From Paenibacillus endoradicis (GTDB lineage Bacteria > Bacillota > Bacilli > Paenibacillales > Paenibacillaceae): a stretch of 64,000 bases of DNA. Shown in pieces: positions 18,832-28,028 of this stretch. Location of the stretch: contig NZ_JANQBB010000001.1 of assembly GCF_024721975.1 (NCBI RefSeq), positions 1,240,001 to 1,304,000 on the forward strand, given 5' to 3'. The notes beneath the pieces were generated by a model. That model did not search any database. It was not told the DNA's origin and saw only the letters and a list, made by a program, of their open reading frames with translations. Made by a program: the position numbers and the translations under genes. How positions within the stretch are numbered: position 1 is the stretch's first letter; each line of letters opens with the position of its first letter.

Positions 18832-21800
18832 TTAAGCTTTATCTACATTGAAGTATTGTGCTTCAGGATGCGCAAATACCATAGCTGATACCGATGCTTC
18901 AGGCTCCATCATAAATCCTTCAGTTAGTTCTACTCCAATATCTTCAGGTTTCATTAATTCAAATAATGGACCTTGATCCTCAAGATTTGGACAAGCAGGA
19001 TAACCAAACGATACTCGAATCCCTTGATAACGCGCACCAAAACGTTTCTTCATCGTCATCTCAGGTGGATCTGGATAACCCCAGACATCACGCATAATAT
19101 GATGCAGTTTCTCAGCAAGACCTTCTGCTGTCTCCAGGGCACATGCTTGCACGGCATGTGATTTCAAATACTCTCCGTTATCTTTAAAGTCAGTAGATAT
19201 TTTTGAAATCCCTTTACCTGCTGTAACTACGAGGAATCCTACATAATCCATAATGCCACTTTCAACAGATTTCAAATAGTCTGCAAGACATAGATAAGGC
19301 TCCACTTGTTGTCGAGGGAAGGTAAACCGCTTAATTTCTTTACTATGATCTTCAGGATCATAAATAATAATATCGTTTCCTGAGCCTTGTGCAGGGAAGA
19401 AACGATACATACCATTCGCTTCTAAGAAGCCTTCCTCCATACCAAGCGCATATAGACCATCTACCGTCGCTTTTAATTGAGTTGTTCTCTCATCCCCAGC
19501 TTCAAGCAACTTATCTACTTGACCTTTTACACCTAGATGATGTCCTAGCAACATTTGCATATTGACATAAGGCAGCAATTGACTAAGTGGAATATTGCGC
19601 AAAATATGACGATCTGTATCTGGTGGAATGAAAACAGGTGCATCTTGAGAAATATTAGACTTCACCGCTCTAGTCATTGCGGGTAGTTTCTTGTCCGTTT
19701 CTACTTCATTAGCTAACTGTTCGCGAATTTGTACAAATTCTTCCTCGATTACAGCACGTGTATCTGTTGTTGTTAACTTATTAGCGATATCAAGTCCATC
19801 CATCGCATCTTTGGCATACAGGACAAGGCCGTCATATTCAGGCAATATGCGTGTTCTAGTGAACTTACGAGTTAACGCTGCGCCACCAACTAAAATCGGT
19901 GCATCAATACCCGCTGCACGTAAATCTTGAGCCGTAATAATCATTTGTTGTGCAGATTTTACTAATAAACCAGACAAACCTATCGCGTCAACTTTTTCTT
20001 CACGATATGCTTCAATAATTCGATCAGGCGGTACTTTAATACCAAGATTTATAATTTTATAGCCATTATTAGATAGTATGATTTCAACAAGGTTTTTACC
20101 GATATCATGCACATCGCCTTTTACAGTTGCAAGTATAATTTTACCCTTAGTCGAAGAGTCAGCTTTCTCCATAAATTGTTCTAGATGCGTAACGGAGGCT
20201 TTCATTACTTCAGCACTTTGTAATACTTCTGCAACAATAAGTTCATTGTTATTGAATAATCGACCAACTTCAGCCATACCTGCCATAAGAGGTCCATTAA
20301 TAATATCAAGTGGAGTATATTTCTCGCGAGCTAACTCGAGATCAACAATTAGCCCCTCTTTAGTTCCCTCAATAATATATGAACCTAGACGCTCCTCTAA
20401 TGATAGATTAGAAAGCTTTTCTACTTTTTCAACTTTCTTATGACGGAATGCTGCTACGAATGCCGCTAAAGTCTGGTCAGTTGTATTATAAATTAGCTGT
20501 TCAGCTAGTTCACGTTCTTCCGCAGAAATAGATGCATATCGCTCTAGTTTCTCCGTGTTAACAATAGCATAATCAAGTCCTGATTTCGTAGCATGATATA
20601 AGTAAACAGAGTTCAACACTTCGCGACCAGCATCAGGCAATCCGAATGAGATATTACTAAGTCCAAGAATAGTTTTCGTACGAGGATATTTCTCCTTAAT
20701 CATCCGAATCCCTTCCAAAGTCTCAACAGCTGACCCAATGTATTGAGGATCACCAGATCCAACAGGGAACATATTAGGGTCAAAAATAATATCTTCTTCA
20801 TTTACACCATATTTGTTTACTAATAGATCATAAGCACGATCCGCAACTTCTAATTTCGCTTCACGTGTTACAGCCTGTCCGCGCTCGTCAATAAGAATCA
20901 TAACTACAGCTGCACCATAGCGATGTATTAATGGCACAATCTTTTCAAATTTAATCTCACCATCTTCAAGGTTAATGGAGTTAATAATCGCTTTGCCTTG
21001 TGAGTACTTCAGACCTAATTCAATAATATGATCGTAAGTTGAATCGATCATAATTGGAGCTTTAATCTTCTTCATCACTTGTGGTAAGAAGTTATGAACA
21101 GCATACTCTTCATCAATATCCGTATCTTGTAAATTGATATCAATGACATGCGCTCCATTTTTCACCTGTGCACGAGCAATTTCAGATGCTTCATCAAATT
21201 TTTCTTCTTTGATTAGTCGTTTGAATTTGCGTGAACCTGAGATATTGGTACGCTCACCAATCATAATTGGGCGATTATCTTCTTCTATGAAGACAGTATC
21301 GATTCCAGAAACAGCATCGGCATGATTACCGGTTTGTGGACGAGGGTCATAGTTAGCAAGGACATTAGACATCGCTTCGATATGAGCTGGAGTAGTACCA
21401 CAGCACCCACCTGCAATATTTAACCACCCTTGCTTCGCAAAGTCTTCGATTTTACGAGCTAATGATACTGGAGTCTCATGGTATTGCCCATTTTCATCTG
21501 GCAAGCCAGCGTTCGGATAACATGATACTGCAGTACGAGCAATATCACTTAAAGAACGAATATGATCACGCATAAATTCTGGGCCAGTTGCACAGTTCAA
21601 GCCTATGGAAACGGGTTTCAAGTGCTCTAATGATATATAGAACGACTCAATACTTTGTCCTGCCAAAGTTGTACCCATCGGTTCAATTGTTCCTGAGATC
21701 ATAATAGGTAAAGTAATGCCTGTAGATTCAAAAGCTTTTCTAATACCGATGCTACCTGCTTTAACGTTTAGAGTATCTTGAGATGTCTCTAGTAATATTG

Positions 21801-22272
21801 CATCAACTTGACCTTCAATAAGCGCAACAGTTTGTTCATAGTAACTATCTACTAGTGCATCAAATGTTACGCCTCCCGTTACAGAAAGTGTTTTCGTTGT
21901 TGGACCTAATGCACCAGCCACAAAACGAGGTTTTTCTGGCGTGCTATATTTGATTGCAGCATCTTTTGCTAGCTTTGCTGCTGCTAAATTTATTTCTCTC
22001 GCTTTATCTTGAATATCATATTCAGCAAGTACAACACTTGTCGCGCCAAATGTATTCGTTTCAAGGATGTCTGCACCAGCAGCTAAATATTGTTCGTGAA
22101 TAGTCTGAATAACATCTGGTCTAGTCAAGACAAGCATCTCATTACATCCATCTAATTCAGCGCCGCCAAAGTCATCTTCGTGTAAATCAGCTTGCTGAAT
22201 CATCGTACCCATTGCACCATCTAATATAAGAATTCTTTTATGAAGTTCTTCTTGAAGTCTGCTAATTGCCAA
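18832..22272 (-). CDS. metH: Cobalamin-dependent methionine synthase
   Basis: This 1146-residue four-module enzyme transfers the methyl group of 5-methyltetrahydrofolate to homocysteine. Modules in order: homocysteine-binding barrel (about 1-310; zinc cysteines in GLNCATG and GGCCGTTPAH), pterin-binding domain (about 330-600, MIGERTNISGSRKFKRL), B12 cap and B12-binding domain (about 640-870, DVHDIGKN with the cobalt-ligand His), and AdoMet reactivation domain (about 900-1140). Length matches Gram-positive MetH. The start is a TTG 7 bases after AAGGGTG. The 147-base divergent region to mtnD is too short for a cobalamin or SAM riboswitch. Confidence 0.97.
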   Translation of the reverse strand: MAISRLQEELHKRILILDGAMGTMIQQADLHEDDFGGAELDGCNEMLVLTRPDVIQTIHEQYLAAGADILETNTFGATSVVLAEYDIQDKAREINLAAAKLAKDAAIKYSTPEKPRFVAGALGPTTKTLSVTGGVTFDALVDSYYEQTVALIEGQVDAILLETSQDTLNVKAGSIGIRKAFESTGITLPIMISGTIEPMGTTLAGQSIESFYISLEHLKPVSIGLNCATGPEFMRDHIRSLSDIARTAVSCYPNAGLPDENGQYHETPVSLARKIEDFAKQGWLNIAGGCCGTTPAHIEAMSNVLANYDPRPQTGNHADAVSGIDTVFIEEDNRPIMIGERTNISGSRKFKRLIKEEKFDEASEIARAQVKNGAHVIDINLQDTDIDEEYAVHNFLPQVMKKIKAPIMIDSTYDHIIELGLKYSQGKAIINSINLEDGEIKFEKIVPLIHRYGAAVVMILIDERGQAVTREAKLEVADRAYDLLVNKYGVNEEDIIFDPNMFPVGSGDPQYIGSAVETLEGIRMIKEKYPRTKTILGLSNISFGLPDAGREVLNSVYLYHATKSGLDYAIVNTEKLERYASISAEERELAEQLIYNTTDQTLAAFVAAFRHKKVEKVEKLSNLSLEERLGSYIIEGTKEGLIVDLELAREKYTPLDIINGPLMAGMAEVGRLFNNNELIVAEVLQSAEVMKASVTHLEQFMEKADSSTKGKIILATVKGDVHDIGKNLVEIILSNNGYKIINLGIKVPPDRIIEAYREEKVDAIGLSGLLVKSAQQMIITAQDLRAAGIDAPILVGGAALTRKFTRTRILPEYDGLVLYAKDAMDGLDIANKLTTTDTRAVIEEEFVQIREQLANEVETDKKLPAMTRAVKSNISQDAPVFIPPDTDRHILRNIPLSQLLPYVNMQMLLGHHLGVKGQVDKLLEAGDERTTQLKATVDGLYALGMEEGFLEANGMYRFFPAQGSGNDIIIYDPEDHSKEIKRFTFPRQQVEPYLCLADYLKSVESGIMDYVGFLVVTAGKGISKISTDFKDNGEYLKSHAVQACALETAEGLAEKLHHIMRDVWGYPDPPEMTMKKRFGARYQGIRVSFGYPACPNLEDQGPLFELMKPEDIGVELTEGFMMEPEASVSAMVFAHPEAQYFNVDKA

Positions 22273-22419
22273 TTATATACACCCTTCCCAAAATCACTAA
22301 CACAAATTTTATCAGATATTCACAAAAGTTGAAAGGTAAATAATCGACAACTACTATATTATCATTTATAATTATACGTATAAGAAATTAATTCCTATTG
22401 GAAAAGGTGGAATAACATA

Positions 22420-22959
22420 ATGGCTGAGATAAGAATTCGAAATACAGACGAACGTATTCAAGGAGAAGCAAACGTAAGTGCATTCCTTGAAAATCAAGGC
22501 GTAATCTATGAACATTGGGATGTATCCAAACTTCGTTCAGGACTACAGGAAAAGTTTGATCTAACTGATGAAGAGAAACAAGAAATTCTTACAACATTTG
22601 ATGATGAAATTCGTGAGATCGCTGCTCGTCGCGGTTACTTAACTTGGGATGTAATTACATTATCTGAAGGTACTCCTAATCTTGAAGATTTACTTAAAAA
22701 GTTCGAGAACGTTCATACTCATACTGAAGATGAAGTTCGTGCGATTACTGCTGGTAAAGGTATTTTCATTATTAAAGGAACTGACGAAGTTGGATACTTT
22801 GATGTTGAACTTGAAGCTGGTGATTTAATTTCTGTTCCTGAGAATATTCCTCACTTCTTCACATTGATGGACAACAAAAAAATCGTTGCCGTTCGTCTAT
22901 TCATTGAAACTGAAGGTTGGATTGCTCACCCTCACGAAGATCCTGCTTTCCAAAAATAA
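22420..22959 (+). CDS. mtnD: Acireductone dioxygenase (methionine salvage)
   Basis: This 179-residue cupin enzyme oxidises acireductone to the 2-oxo acid precursor of methionine and formate. Metal ligands are visible in VHTHTEDEVR (H-x-H-x4-E) and in NIPHFFTL (second His). It is divergent from metH, so methionine synthesis and salvage genes are paired here, while the remaining mtn genes are absent from the window. ATG 22420 follows AAAAGGTGG. Confidence 0.93.
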   Translation: MAEIRIRNTDERIQGEANVSAFLENQGVIYEHWDVSKLRSGLQEKFDLTDEEKQEILTTFDDEIREIAARRGYLTWDVITLSEGTPNLEDLLKKFENVHTHTEDEVRAITAGKGIFIIKGTDEVGYFDVELEAGDLISVPENIPHFFTLMDNKKIVAVRLFIETEGWIAHPHEDPAFQK

Positions 22960-22974
22960 TATTATATTCATTTA

Positions 22975-23007
22975 AGCTGGTTCTGCCATCAGGCAGGCCA
23001 GCTTTTT
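22975..23007 (+). terminator. Rho-independent terminator of mtnD
   Basis: Stem AGCTGG-TT-CTGCC / GGCAG-G-CCAGCT followed by TTTTA, 15 bases after the mtnD stop. Confidence 0.88.
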
Positions 23008-23286
23008 ATTGTTAATCCCTCATTACTAGCAGTTATCCCAACTCTTTCAGTTTTCTTAGATGAATTCATAGCACCCCAACAATATTGTAATCTTCCTCAA
23101 TTGCACATCAATCATTTTCATGGATCTCATTAGTCAAACTTTAGATCTTAATCTAACTCTGTTTTGAGTACTGAACTAACCACAAGATAGGGTTCAAACT
23201 TAATTTAATAACACCATCACATATCGATAGTTCCAAATTATAGAAACATTTCATTACTTTTATCCGTTTAATAGAATGTAATCTGT

Positions 23287-23796
23287 ATGATCATTCCTGG
23301 ATTTATATTATTAACCATTCCACCAGATCAGAGTTTTGCGTACTCATGTGCCAATAATACAGAACCAAAACAGCTATATAAAGAGAATGACGCTGTATTC
23401 ATAGGAAAAGTTGTAGAACATTGGTACGAGGATGTTGGTTCAATTTATAAGAAAAGCAGAGTAACTTTTGAAGTCTCTTCAACTTTAAAAGGTGACGAAC
23501 TGCACAACATTACTGTGGTAACTTCTGCTGGAACAGTGTTGACTGAAGGTACTGAATTTGTTGTATATGCTTATGAAACTTCTAAAAATAATTATTTATA
23601 TAAATATGTACCCGATGAATTCGCGACAGATAGTATTTGTGGTGGAACAAAATTATTATCAGAGGCTTCGTACGATCTGAAGCAAATAAATGAACTACAA
23701 AAAAATAAAAAAATAGCTTCTATGTTGCTAATATGTGCTATCATTCTAATGGCAACAGCTATAATCATTTATATTAGAAAACGAAGTAAAAGTTGA
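23287..23796 (+). CDS. TIMP/netrin-like (NTR) secreted protein with C-terminal membrane anchor
   Basis: This 169-residue protein has a hydrophobic N-terminus ending SFAYSC, a beta-rich region (NDAVFIGKVVEHWYED, RVTFEVSSTLKG, TEFVVYAYET) with a later Cys in DSICGGTKLL, and a C-terminal TM segment (about residues 142-162) followed by basic residues. This matches bacterial TIMP/NTR-like proteins in which the first mature residue is Cys. The start is doubtful: no ribosome site precedes ATG 23287 and the signal peptide lacks a basic n-region, so the 5' end may be damaged. Function in bacteria is unknown. Confidence 0.6.
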   Translation: MIIPGFILLTIPPDQSFAYSCANNTEPKQLYKENDAVFIGKVVEHWYEDVGSIYKKSRVTFEVSSTLKGDELHNITVVTSAGTVLTEGTEFVVYAYETSKNNYLYKYVPDEFATDSICGGTKLLSEASYDLKQINELQKNKKIASMLLICAIILMATAIIIYIRKRSKS

Positions 23797-23820
23797 AATC
23801 TAAATACAAATTACATACTA

Positions 23821-23863
23821 AAAAGCATCTGACCTACACAGTTGTGCAGATCAGATGCTTTTT
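23821..23863. terminator. Bidirectional terminator
   Basis: Stem AAAAGCATCTGA / TCAGATGCTTTT between the convergent TIMP-like gene and the HAD gene, with T runs on both sides. Confidence 0.85.
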
Positions 23864-23873
23864 GTATAAGTAA

Positions 23874-24656
23874 TTAAGCTAATATTTCAAACAAGTCATT
23901 TAAGCTAGTAATAGTATGTGTAGGAATAATATCATCATTGCGGTCTACCCCATGGCGATTAATCCATACAGAAGTCATTCCAACTGTATTTGCACCAAGA
24001 ATATCTGTTGTTAATTTATCACCAACCATGATGCAATCGTCAACTTCTAGTCCAAGTCGACTAAGTGCATGATTGAAAATTGATGCTCTTGGCTTTCCTT
24101 CACCAAACTCACCAGAGATGATAATATGATCAAAGTAAGGAACAAGTTGCGGTACTCCTGCAAGTTTTTCGCGTTGTAGATCAGGTGAACCATTCGTTAG
24201 AAGTAACAATTTATATTGATCTTTAAGTTGGTCTAGTACAGCAAATGTCTCATCATAGACAATTGGACGACTGCGACGTTCTGCAGGGAACATTTCGCCT
24301 AATTTCTTTCCTAGCTCTGCATTGTTAATACCCAGTGCGGCTAAACCCTTCGTCCAAGAATCAGTTCGATATGAAGGAACAAATTGTTGAAGTTGACGGA
24401 ATTCTGCTTGTTCGCCTTCTTCAAATCGCGCCCAAAGACCTTCAAAAGGATTAATACCTATCATTTTAGTGAATGGAAAAGCTTCAAATGCTTCATAAAT
24501 AGCTCGAGCTTCTGTGCGAACTGCTTCTTCTAGTGCCTCTGGATTAACTCCAGTTTCTGCTTGTGCATATTCACAAGTAATACGAAATGCTTCCTTCACA
24601 CTACGGTCATCCCACAATAATGTATCATCCAAATCAAAAAGTATTGCCTTCTTCAC
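23874..24656 (-). CDS. HAD-IA family hydrolase
   Basis: This 260-residue phosphatase has motif I AILFDLDDTLLWDD, motif II LLLLTNGSP, motif III Lys in FGEGKPRASIF and motif IV IMVGDKLTTDILGA. A helical C1 cap lies between motifs I and II. GTG 24656 is the start (AAAGGGGAG at 8 bases). Related to YjjG/YfnB-type phosphatases; substrate not determinable. Confidence 0.9.
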   Translation of the reverse strand: MKKAILFDLDDTLLWDDRSVKEAFRITCEYAQAETGVNPEALEEAVRTEARAIYEAFEAFPFTKMIGINPFEGLWARFEEGEQAEFRQLQQFVPSYRTDSWTKGLAALGINNAELGKKLGEMFPAERRSRPIVYDETFAVLDQLKDQYKLLLLTNGSPDLQREKLAGVPQLVPYFDHIIISGEFGEGKPRASIFNHALSRLGLEVDDCIMVGDKLTTDILGANTVGMTSVWINRHGVDRNDDIIPTHTITSLNDLFEILA

Positions 24657-24743
24657 GCTTGATTCTCCCCTTTAAATGATTATGCTTTCACTCTAATGAA
24701 TCTAGAAGTATGTTTTTGTAATAAACAGCTACAGCCATTAAAA

Positions 24744-25253
24744 CTATTCTGTAAATGTAATATTATGTTTCTCTGCAAATTTTTTCAATTCAACTGAAAT
24801 ATCTTGCAATGGGAAACGATTGAAAAGTCTAGAGTAAGTCCAGCTGCTTCCATGGTTAGGAACGATAATAACATATCCACTTTGAATTTTGATTTCTTTG
24901 ATGGCAGCTGCAAATAATTGCTTGTCCCCCATCATTCTGCGAGACTGAACATAGTCTTTACCAATCGTAAGATACGGTTTACGGAAATAGAACAGTGAAG
25001 CAAGTAAGAAGTAACTTACAATCGTTAGCCAGTACATCGTATCGAATTTGAAATTCGGATCCATTAACATAAGGAAATTATACATACCAATAAAAAGTAC
25101 AAGTACTACTGGTAAAATATAATTTCTTCCTGTAAAACGAATTTCATTTTTCTTCTCAACATTCATAACTAACTTTCCAGTGCCTGCTTTTTTCCGTGCC
25201 TTATTAACTATAGCCGTATTTTTACGAACTTTTCTTTCCCAAGAACGTGACAA
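24744..25253 (-). CDS. Conserved membrane protein with two TM segments
   Basis: This is a 169-residue protein of unknown function. A very basic N-terminus (RKVRKNTAIVNKARKKAG) is followed by two TM segments (about residues 45-62 and 74-90) and a PH-like C-terminal domain (YVQSRRMMGDKQLFAAAIKEI, ISVELKKFAEKH). It starts at TTG 25253, 7 bases after GAGGGGGG. It lies 33 bases downstream of the DUF896 gene in the SOS neighbourhood, possibly one transcript with it. Confidence 0.7.
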   Translation of the reverse strand: MSRSWERKVRKNTAIVNKARKKAGTGKLVMNVEKKNEIRFTGRNYILPVVLVLFIGMYNFLMLMDPNFKFDTMYWLTIVSYFLLASLFYFRKPYLTIGKDYVQSRRMMGDKQLFAAAIKEIKIQSGYVIIVPNHGSSWTYSRLFNRFPLQDISVELKKFAEKHNITFTE

Positions 25254-25286
25254 TATGAATCCCCCTCAGAACTATTTAGATGATAC

Positions 25287-25493
25287 TTAATTTAATAATG
25301 TTTTATTGTCATCTTGATCTTCAGCATCTACAAACTCAATATTATCAAGTTGTTGTCTCATATTAGATCTAAAGTTGATAAGATATTTTTTACGTAATTC
25401 ATCACGTTCCTTTGTCTCATCAGCTGTTAAACCTTCTGCCTTATTTTTACGAGATAGCTCATTAATACGAGCAATTAACTTCTCCATATCCAT
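25287..25493 (-). CDS. DUF896 (YnzC-like) small protein
   Basis: This 68-residue helical protein (MDMEKLIARINELSRKNKAE, then TADETKERDELRKKYL) matches the DUF896 family. B. subtilis YnzC belongs to it and is encoded in the LexA-controlled yneA-yneB-ynzC operon. ATG 25493 is favoured by AAGGGAG at 8 bases; an upstream GTG overlaps that site. yneB is missing here and a terminator-like hairpin separates this gene from the yneA-like gene, so SOS control must be indirect or lost. Confidence 0.88.
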   Translation of the reverse strand: MDMEKLIARINELSRKNKAEGLTADETKERDELRKKYLINFRSNMRQQLDNIEFVDAEDQDDNKTLLN

Positions 25494-25602
25494 CTCTTCC
25501 ACTCCCTTCTAGCTAGCAATAACATAATGTTGACATGAAAATCTAAGAGATGCAACATCACACAGTTGTTAATATTAGAACAACAATTTCATTATAACAA
25601 AA

Positions 25603-25646
25603 AAGCCTGTACAGTTGCATCTCCTATCGATGAACTTTACAGACTT
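25603..25646 (-). terminator. Rho-independent terminator after the yneA-like gene
   Basis: Imperfect stem AAGTCTGTAAAGTT / AACTGTACAGGCTT on the minus strand followed by TTTTTTG. It separates the yneA-like gene from the DUF896 gene. Confidence 0.75.
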
Positions 25647-25659
25647 ATATATCAATTCT

Positions 25660-26049
25660 TTATATTGAAGGTAATATTAATTGTTGACCAGGCGTAATGG
25701 TAGAACTATCTAACTGATTACGATCCTTAATAAGATAAACAATGTAACCAATATCCGAGGCATCACTATAATGAAATTTTGCAATGTCCCAAAGTGTATC
25801 GCCAGCTCCGACAGCTATAATAGACTCACCATCCAAAGGTAATTTGCCAGGCGTAGTCGATGCAGTCGCACTGAATAAGAACAAACTCATTACAATTAGA
25901 GTCACTAGAGTAAGTGTAATTGTTACTTTACCTCTTATTGATACTTTAGCTATAGAATTACGAACAGCTTGCTTATGTAATTTCATCTCATTATTGTTTT
26001 TACTTGAACTTATATAGCTGCGATATGCATATGGATTATACGTTGACAT
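25660..26049 (-). CDS. YneA-like SOS cell-division suppressor (TM plus LysM)
   Basis: This 129-residue protein has one TM segment (about residues 43-63) and a C-terminal LysM domain (IIAVGAGDTLWDIAKFHYSD to LILPSI). Size and architecture match YneA, which delays septation after DNA damage. ATG 26049 follows a GGGGG tract. The gene diverges from lexA, and its promoter carries a near-perfect LexA box in the spacer. The N-terminal cytoplasmic part is longer than in B. subtilis YneA. Confidence 0.85.
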   Translation of the reverse strand: MSTYNPYAYRSYISSSKNNNEMKLHKQAVRNSIAKVSIRGKVTITLTLVTLIVMSLFLFSATASTTPGKLPLDGESIIAVGAGDTLWDIAKFHYSDASDIGYIVYLIKDRNQLDSSTITPGQQLILPSI

Positions 26050-26082
26050 TAAAATCATCCCCCAAACATTTGTTCTGCTTTT

Positions 26083-26111
26083 AGAATACACGAACAGACG
26101 TTCCGTGTCAA
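26083..26111 (-). promoter_or_regulatory. SigA promoter of the yneA-like gene with LexA box in the spacer
   Basis: Minus strand: -35 TTGACA (26111-26106), 17-base spacer, -10 TATTCT (26088-26083). The LexA box at 26091-26104 reads CGAACAGACGTTCC, 13 of 14 matches to CGAACRNRYGTTYG, so repressor binding would block polymerase. Confidence 0.85.
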
Positions 26112-26130
26112 CGAATTACAACAAAAAATA

Positions 26131-26186
26131 CGAACGTATATTCTCGAGAACTTATGTTTGTGCGAACTCGAGTTCTATGTTATAAT
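26131..26186 (+). promoter_or_regulatory. lexA promoter and operator with three LexA-box-like sites
   Basis: -10 TATAAT (26181-26186) and -35 TTGTGC (26158-26163) have 17-base spacing. Boxes: 26131-26144 CGAACGTATATTCT, 26147-26160 AGAACTTATGTTTG and 26163-26176 CGAACTCGAGTTCT, each 11-12 of 14 against consensus. The last lies between -35 and -10, fitting autorepression. Confidence 0.8.
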
Positions 26187-26214
26187 TTCCCTAATAAAGT
26201 ATGGAGTTGATCTA

Positions 26215-26844
26215 ATGAAACAATTATCTAAGCGACAGCTATCTATATTAGATTTTATTAAGCAAGAAGTTAAAGATAAAGGTTATCCACCTTCTGTTCG
26301 CGAAATTGCAGAAGCAGTTGGATTGTTATCAAGCTCTACTGTACATGGTCATTTGGATCGACTAGAAAAAAAAGGTTTTATTCGTCGTGACCCGTCGAAA
26401 CCTCGTGCCATTGAAATTTTGGATCAAGATATGATTGAAGAAGATAGCAACATCATTCCTTTCCCTGTTAAACATATTCCTGTTATAGGTAAAGTTACCG
26501 CAGGTATTCCGATTACAGCTACTGAGAATATTGAAGATTACTTGCCGCTATCTACTAACTTTGTTGGTGATAGCAATGTATTTATTCTTAATGTTATCGG
26601 TGAGAGTATGATTGAAGCTGGTATACATAATGGTGATTTAGTTATTGTAAGACAACAACAAACGGCTAACAATGGAGATATTGTTGTAGCAATGACTGAG
26701 GATGATGAGGCTACTGTCAAAACATTCTATCGTGAAAAAGATCATATTAGATTGCAACCAGAAAATTCATCTATGGAGCCAATACGTTTACAAAACGTAA
26801 CTATTCTTGGTAAAGTAATAGGGTTATTCCGTGATATGCATTGA
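26215..26844 (+). CDS. lexA: LexA SOS repressor
   Basis: This 209-residue repressor has an N-terminal winged helix ([21 protein letters not shown]), the Ala-Gly autocleavage site in [10 protein letters not shown], the catalytic Ser in [11 protein letters not shown] and the Lys in [12 protein letters not shown] 26215 has GGAG at 8 bases. RecA filaments are expected to trigger self-cleavage. Besides itself and the yneA-like gene, no other box was seen in the first 27 kb. Confidence 0.97.
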   Translation: MKQLSKRQLSILDFIKQEVKDKGYPPSVREIAEAVGLLSSSTVHGHLDRLEKKGFIRRDPSKPRAIEILDQDMIEEDSNIIPFPVKHIPVIGKVTAGIPITATENIEDYLPLSTNFVGDSNVFILNVIGESMIEAGIHNGDLVIVRQQQTANNGDIVVAMTEDDEATVKTFYREKDHIRLQPENSSMEPIRLQNVTILGKVIGLFRDMH

Positions 26845-26880
26845 TTGTCTTATTCTCTTATTTTAATTAAGAATATATTG

Positions 26881-26916
26881 ATAGACCATCAGCTACAATT
26901 TAACTGATGGTCTATT
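26881..26916 (+). terminator. Rho-independent terminator of lexA
   Basis: Stem ATAGACCATCAG / CTGATGGTCTAT followed by TTTAATTT. Confidence 0.88.
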
Positions 26917-26950
26917 TTAATTTAACTAATTTAATAGAGTACTATACTAT

Positions 26951-27041
26951 CTAAGAAGACTATGAAAAGTTTTAGCCTTTGCTTCCGATGTAACTTTTCA
27001 TTAAGGAATGTGCTAACTAAGAAGACTATGAAAAGTTTTAG
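26951..27041 (+). repeat. 25-bp direct repeat upstream of the nuclease gene
   Basis: The sequence CTAAGAAGACTATGAAAAGT plus TTTAG occurs at 26951-26975 and again, identically, at 27017-27041. The second copy ends inside the ribosome binding site of the nuclease gene. Copies are 66 bases apart, start to start. Confidence 0.85.
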
Positions 27042-27052
27042 GAGTGAGTGAT

Positions 27053-27778
27053 TTGAAGAAATGGTTAATATTACGTACATTTGTGTTCGTATTAATACTA
27101 TCAGCTTGTAGTACTGATATTACTTCACCAATATTCGAAACCGATAAGAGCATAACAATACCTACTACTAGTCCGGCAGTTATAACACAAACAGATCCAG
27201 ATGAATATGACTACATACTTGAATTCCCTAGTGATAGTTATCCTGAAACAGCCCTTCACATCTATAGTGCAATCGAAAATGGTCATTCGGATGTGTGTAC
27301 CATTGCCCGTGATGGAGCAGATGCCAATCGTAAAAAGTCTTTAGCCGGGATTGATACTAAAGAAGGTTATGATCGCGATGAATGGCCTATGGCAATGTGT
27401 GCTGAAGGTGGAGAAGGTGCTAACGTAGCTTATATCAGTCCAAGCGACAATAGAGGTGCTGGAAGTTGGGTTGGTCATCAACTGTCAGCTTATGATAATG
27501 GCGACAAAGTATTATTTATTGTTGAAAAACCGAAAAATCTATTTGGAAAAACACCTTCTAATGATCTCAACATCGATGAAGACGTTACACCCATAACTAA
27601 CCCAGGCAAACAAGATTCTACGACTACAAATAATAACTCAACTAATGAGTCATCAAGCATTGTATATAAAAATTGTACGGAAGTACGTGAGGCTGGTGCA
27701 GCCCCTCTCTCAAAAGGTGACCCTGGTTACTCTAAGAAATTAGATCGTGATGGGGATGGCATTGCTTGTGAATTATAA
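27053..27778 (+). CDS. NucA/NucB-type deoxyribonuclease lipoprotein with C-terminal Excalibur domain
   Basis: This 241-residue secreted protein begins with a signal peptide and lipobox LSAC. Residues about 75-175 are a NucA/NucB nuclease domain ([53 protein letters not shown]), nearly the same as sporulation nuclease NucB. A Ser/Thr/Asn-rich linker leads to an Excalibur calcium-binding domain (NCTEVREAG, final [12 protein letters not shown]). TTG 27053 is chosen (AGGAG at 8 bases). It probably degrades DNA at the cell surface; membrane anchoring differs from the freely secreted NucB. Confidence 0.88.
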   Translation: MKKWLILRTFVFVLILSACSTDITSPIFETDKSITIPTTSPAVITQTDPDEYDYILEFPSDSYPETALHIYSAIENGHSDVCTIARDGADANRKKSLAGIDTKEGYDRDEWPMAMCAEGGEGANVAYISPSDNRGAGSWVGHQLSAYDNGDKVLFIVEKPKNLFGKTPSNDLNIDEDVTPITNPGKQDSTTTNNNSTNESSSIVYKNCTEVREAGAAPLSKGDPGYSKKLDRDGDGIACEL

Positions 27779-27819
27779 TCTAGTAAAATCGAATGTAGAA
27801 AACCATTAAATTACAGATT

Positions 27820-27858
27820 AGAGAGTGTTGTGTCTTTATGGCATAGCACTCTCTTTCT
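27820..27858 (+). terminator. Rho-independent terminator
   Basis: Stem AGAGAGTGTTGTG / CATAGCACTCTCT with one mismatch, then TTCTTT. Confidence 0.85.
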
Positions 27859-28028
27859 TTATTAAGATATATAATAAATTTCTTTTAAAAACCTTATAAA
27901 ATGTTAAACTTTTTCCCTATCTCACACGTTTAAAGTATACACAATACAACAGACCGAAAATTAGCTCATTCAAACTAAACGAAAGAGTATTACTTGCTTC
28001 TGTGTGTTTTTACGAAAGGTGTGAAGTC

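Noticed and set aside
22273..22419. SAM or cobalamin riboswitch between metH and mtnD
   Set aside because: The region is only 147 bases for two divergent leaders and contains no conserved core or terminator stem.
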